A stretch of 64,000 nt of DNA. Origin: Mesorhizobium sp. AR07. Lineage in GTDB: Bacteria; Pseudomonadota; Alphaproteobacteria; Rhizobiales; Rhizobiaceae. Position 1 is the first letter of the stretch, and each line of letters opens with the position of its first letter. The stretch spans positions 2,728,001 through 2,792,000 of the forward strand of contig NZ_CP080525.1 of NCBI RefSeq assembly GCF_024746815.1, given 5' to 3'. A program made the translations under genes and the position numbers. Under the pieces are notes generated by a model, which was not told the origin of the DNA, did not search any database, and was given only the letters and a program-made list of their open reading frames with translations. Of this stretch, positions 63,353-64,000 are shown piece by piece.

Positions 63353-63730
63353 ATGAAGTCACGTGAAAACCTCGTTCGGCTGAAACAGTTTCAGGTGAAT
63401 GAGAAGCGGCGGCAGCTGCTGCAGCTCGACATGATGATCGCCGAGTTCGAACGCATGGCCGTCGAACTGGAGCTTCAGATCACCGCCGAGGAAAAGAAAG
63501 CCGGCATCACCGACATCAACCATTTCGCCTATCCGACCTTCGCCAAGGCAGCTCGCCTGCGCCGCGACAACCTCAGAAATTCCCAAAGCGACCTCGCTCA
63601 GCAGCGAAGCACTGCCGAATCACTACTCGGCGAAGCTGAAGCGGAGCTTTCCAAGGCGGAAATGCTCGAGTCGCGCGACACCAAGATTCGCGAAGCCGAA
63701 GTCGGCGGCCGCAGCGCCATGATCGGCTGA
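63353..63730 (+). CDS. fliJ: FliJ-like flagellar export chaperone
   Basis: The 125-residue all-helical protein (LVRLKQFQVNEKRRQLLQLD; MIAEFERMAVELELQITAEE) is of the rhizobial FliJ type. FliJ escorts export substrates and stimulates the FliI ATPase. GGGAG precedes ATG 63353. No other flagellar gene is in the window, so the name rests on family likeness only. Confidence 0.75.
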   Translation: MKSRENLVRLKQFQVNEKRRQLLQLDMMIAEFERMAVELELQITAEEKKAGITDINHFAYPTFAKAARLRRDNLRNSQSDLAQQRSTAESLLGEAEAELSKAEMLESRDTKIREAEVGGRSAMIG

Positions 63731-63801
63731 AGCCACGTATCCGCGGCGCTTGCCACTCGGGCGGGCGCGGCAACACAGGTTTTCGGCTGAACCAAGCGGC
63801 C

Positions 63802-64000
63802 CTAGGCGGCCCAATCCGCTTCATTTTTGGCAACAGCCCGTGCGCGGGCCTCCTTGATGTCGGGCGCATGCTGCTCCGACCACGACCGGATCTGGTTGAG
63901 CAGTCCCGCCAGGTTCTGGCCGAGCTCGGTCAATTCATATTCGACGCGTGGCGGGATGACCGGGAAGATCTCGCGCCGCACCAGGCCGTCGCGCTCGAGC
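63802..64000 (-). CDS. HxlR-family regulator, 5' end outside window
   Basis: The 65 residues seen are the C-terminal end of an HxlR winged helix: LERDGLVRREIFPVIPPRVE, then YELTELGQNLAGLLNQIRSW, ending NEADWAA. The HTH itself lies beyond the right edge. It is convergent with fliJ. Confidence 0.88.
   Translation of the reverse strand, partial: LERDGLVRREIFPVIPPRVEYELTELGQNLAGLLNQIRSWSEQHAPDIKEARARAVAKNEADWAA

Noticed and set aside
1..64000. CRISPR arrays, tRNA or rRNA genes, prophage or transposase genes
   Set aside because: I looked for regularly spaced repeats, cloverleaf-like sequences, and integrase or transposase motifs and found none that I could support.

Overview
The window looks like chromosomal DNA of a GC-rich alphaproteobacterium of the order Hyphomicrobiales (Rhizobiales), most probably Mesorhizobium or a close relative. 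The evidence is the content: CtrA with ChpT and EipA, a fused TrpE-TrpG with a WWW leader peptide, ChoXWV, a ClpS2-like adaptor, a NolR-like regulator, and several families of short palindromic repeats of the kind scattered through Mesorhizobium genomes. The genus is an inference from memory. I see no rRNA, tRNA, CRISPR array, prophage or classical insertion sequence.

Layout. 1-5.8 kb: the end of a large membrane protein, clpS, three small membrane or secreted proteins and an OmpR/EnvZ-type two-component pair. 5.8-9.8 kb: the choline importer choXWV (minus strand, with a hairpin terminator between choX and choW) and tdk. 9.9-12.3 kb: an EamA exporter, a LysR gene broken by one stop codon, and a cytochrome c. 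12.6-19.9 kb: a cluster of five uncharacterised genes (coiled-coil protein, unknown soluble protein, AAA ATPase, unknown soluble protein, DUF2333-like membrane protein). It is interrupted by a DUF559 nuclease-like gene lying between two inverted 49-bp repeats. This is the most novel part of the window. 20-29.8 kb: fhs, a cysteine hydrolase with a divergent DJ-1/AraC regulator, a frameshifted acetyltransferase, a DUF4126/flavoprotein pair, an MFS transporter, a zinc deacylase and a PEP-mutase-like enzyme.

30-36.3 kb: the trp leader and trpE(G), a cation efflux protein, secreted and DsrE-like proteins, an SDR and a small monooxygenase. 36.3-43.1 kb: an AbrB-type membrane protein, a MarR-led efflux operon (MarR, hydrolase, membrane protein, MFS) with a clear palindrome at its head, and a LysR/MFS divergent pair. 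43.2-50.3 kb: an esterase/ATP-grasp pair, leuA with a leucine-rich leader peptide too short for ordinary gene calling, a wHTH-TM-TPR protein and an alpha/beta hydrolase. 50.3-58.5 kb: housekeeping and lipid-related enzymes (metallophosphoesterase, Nudix, glutathionyl-hydroquinone reductase, GNAT, SDR, CaiB/BaiF, HugZ-like, ArsR, TrmH). 58.5-64 kb: a cell-cycle and envelope block with a coiled-coil membrane protein, eipA, chpT, a single-domain response regulator, ctrA and a FliJ-like protein, ending in a truncated HxlR regulator.

How the parts work together: ChpT passes phosphate to CtrA, and CtrA is known in Brucella to activate eipA and in relatives to control motility, so the last block is functionally coherent. 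Two amino-acid operons (trp and leu) carry leader peptides, which suggests ribosome-mediated attenuation at both. Five short-repeat families account for much of the longer intergenic DNA, and one of them brackets a nuclease gene, which suggests a mobile repeat-nuclease unit.
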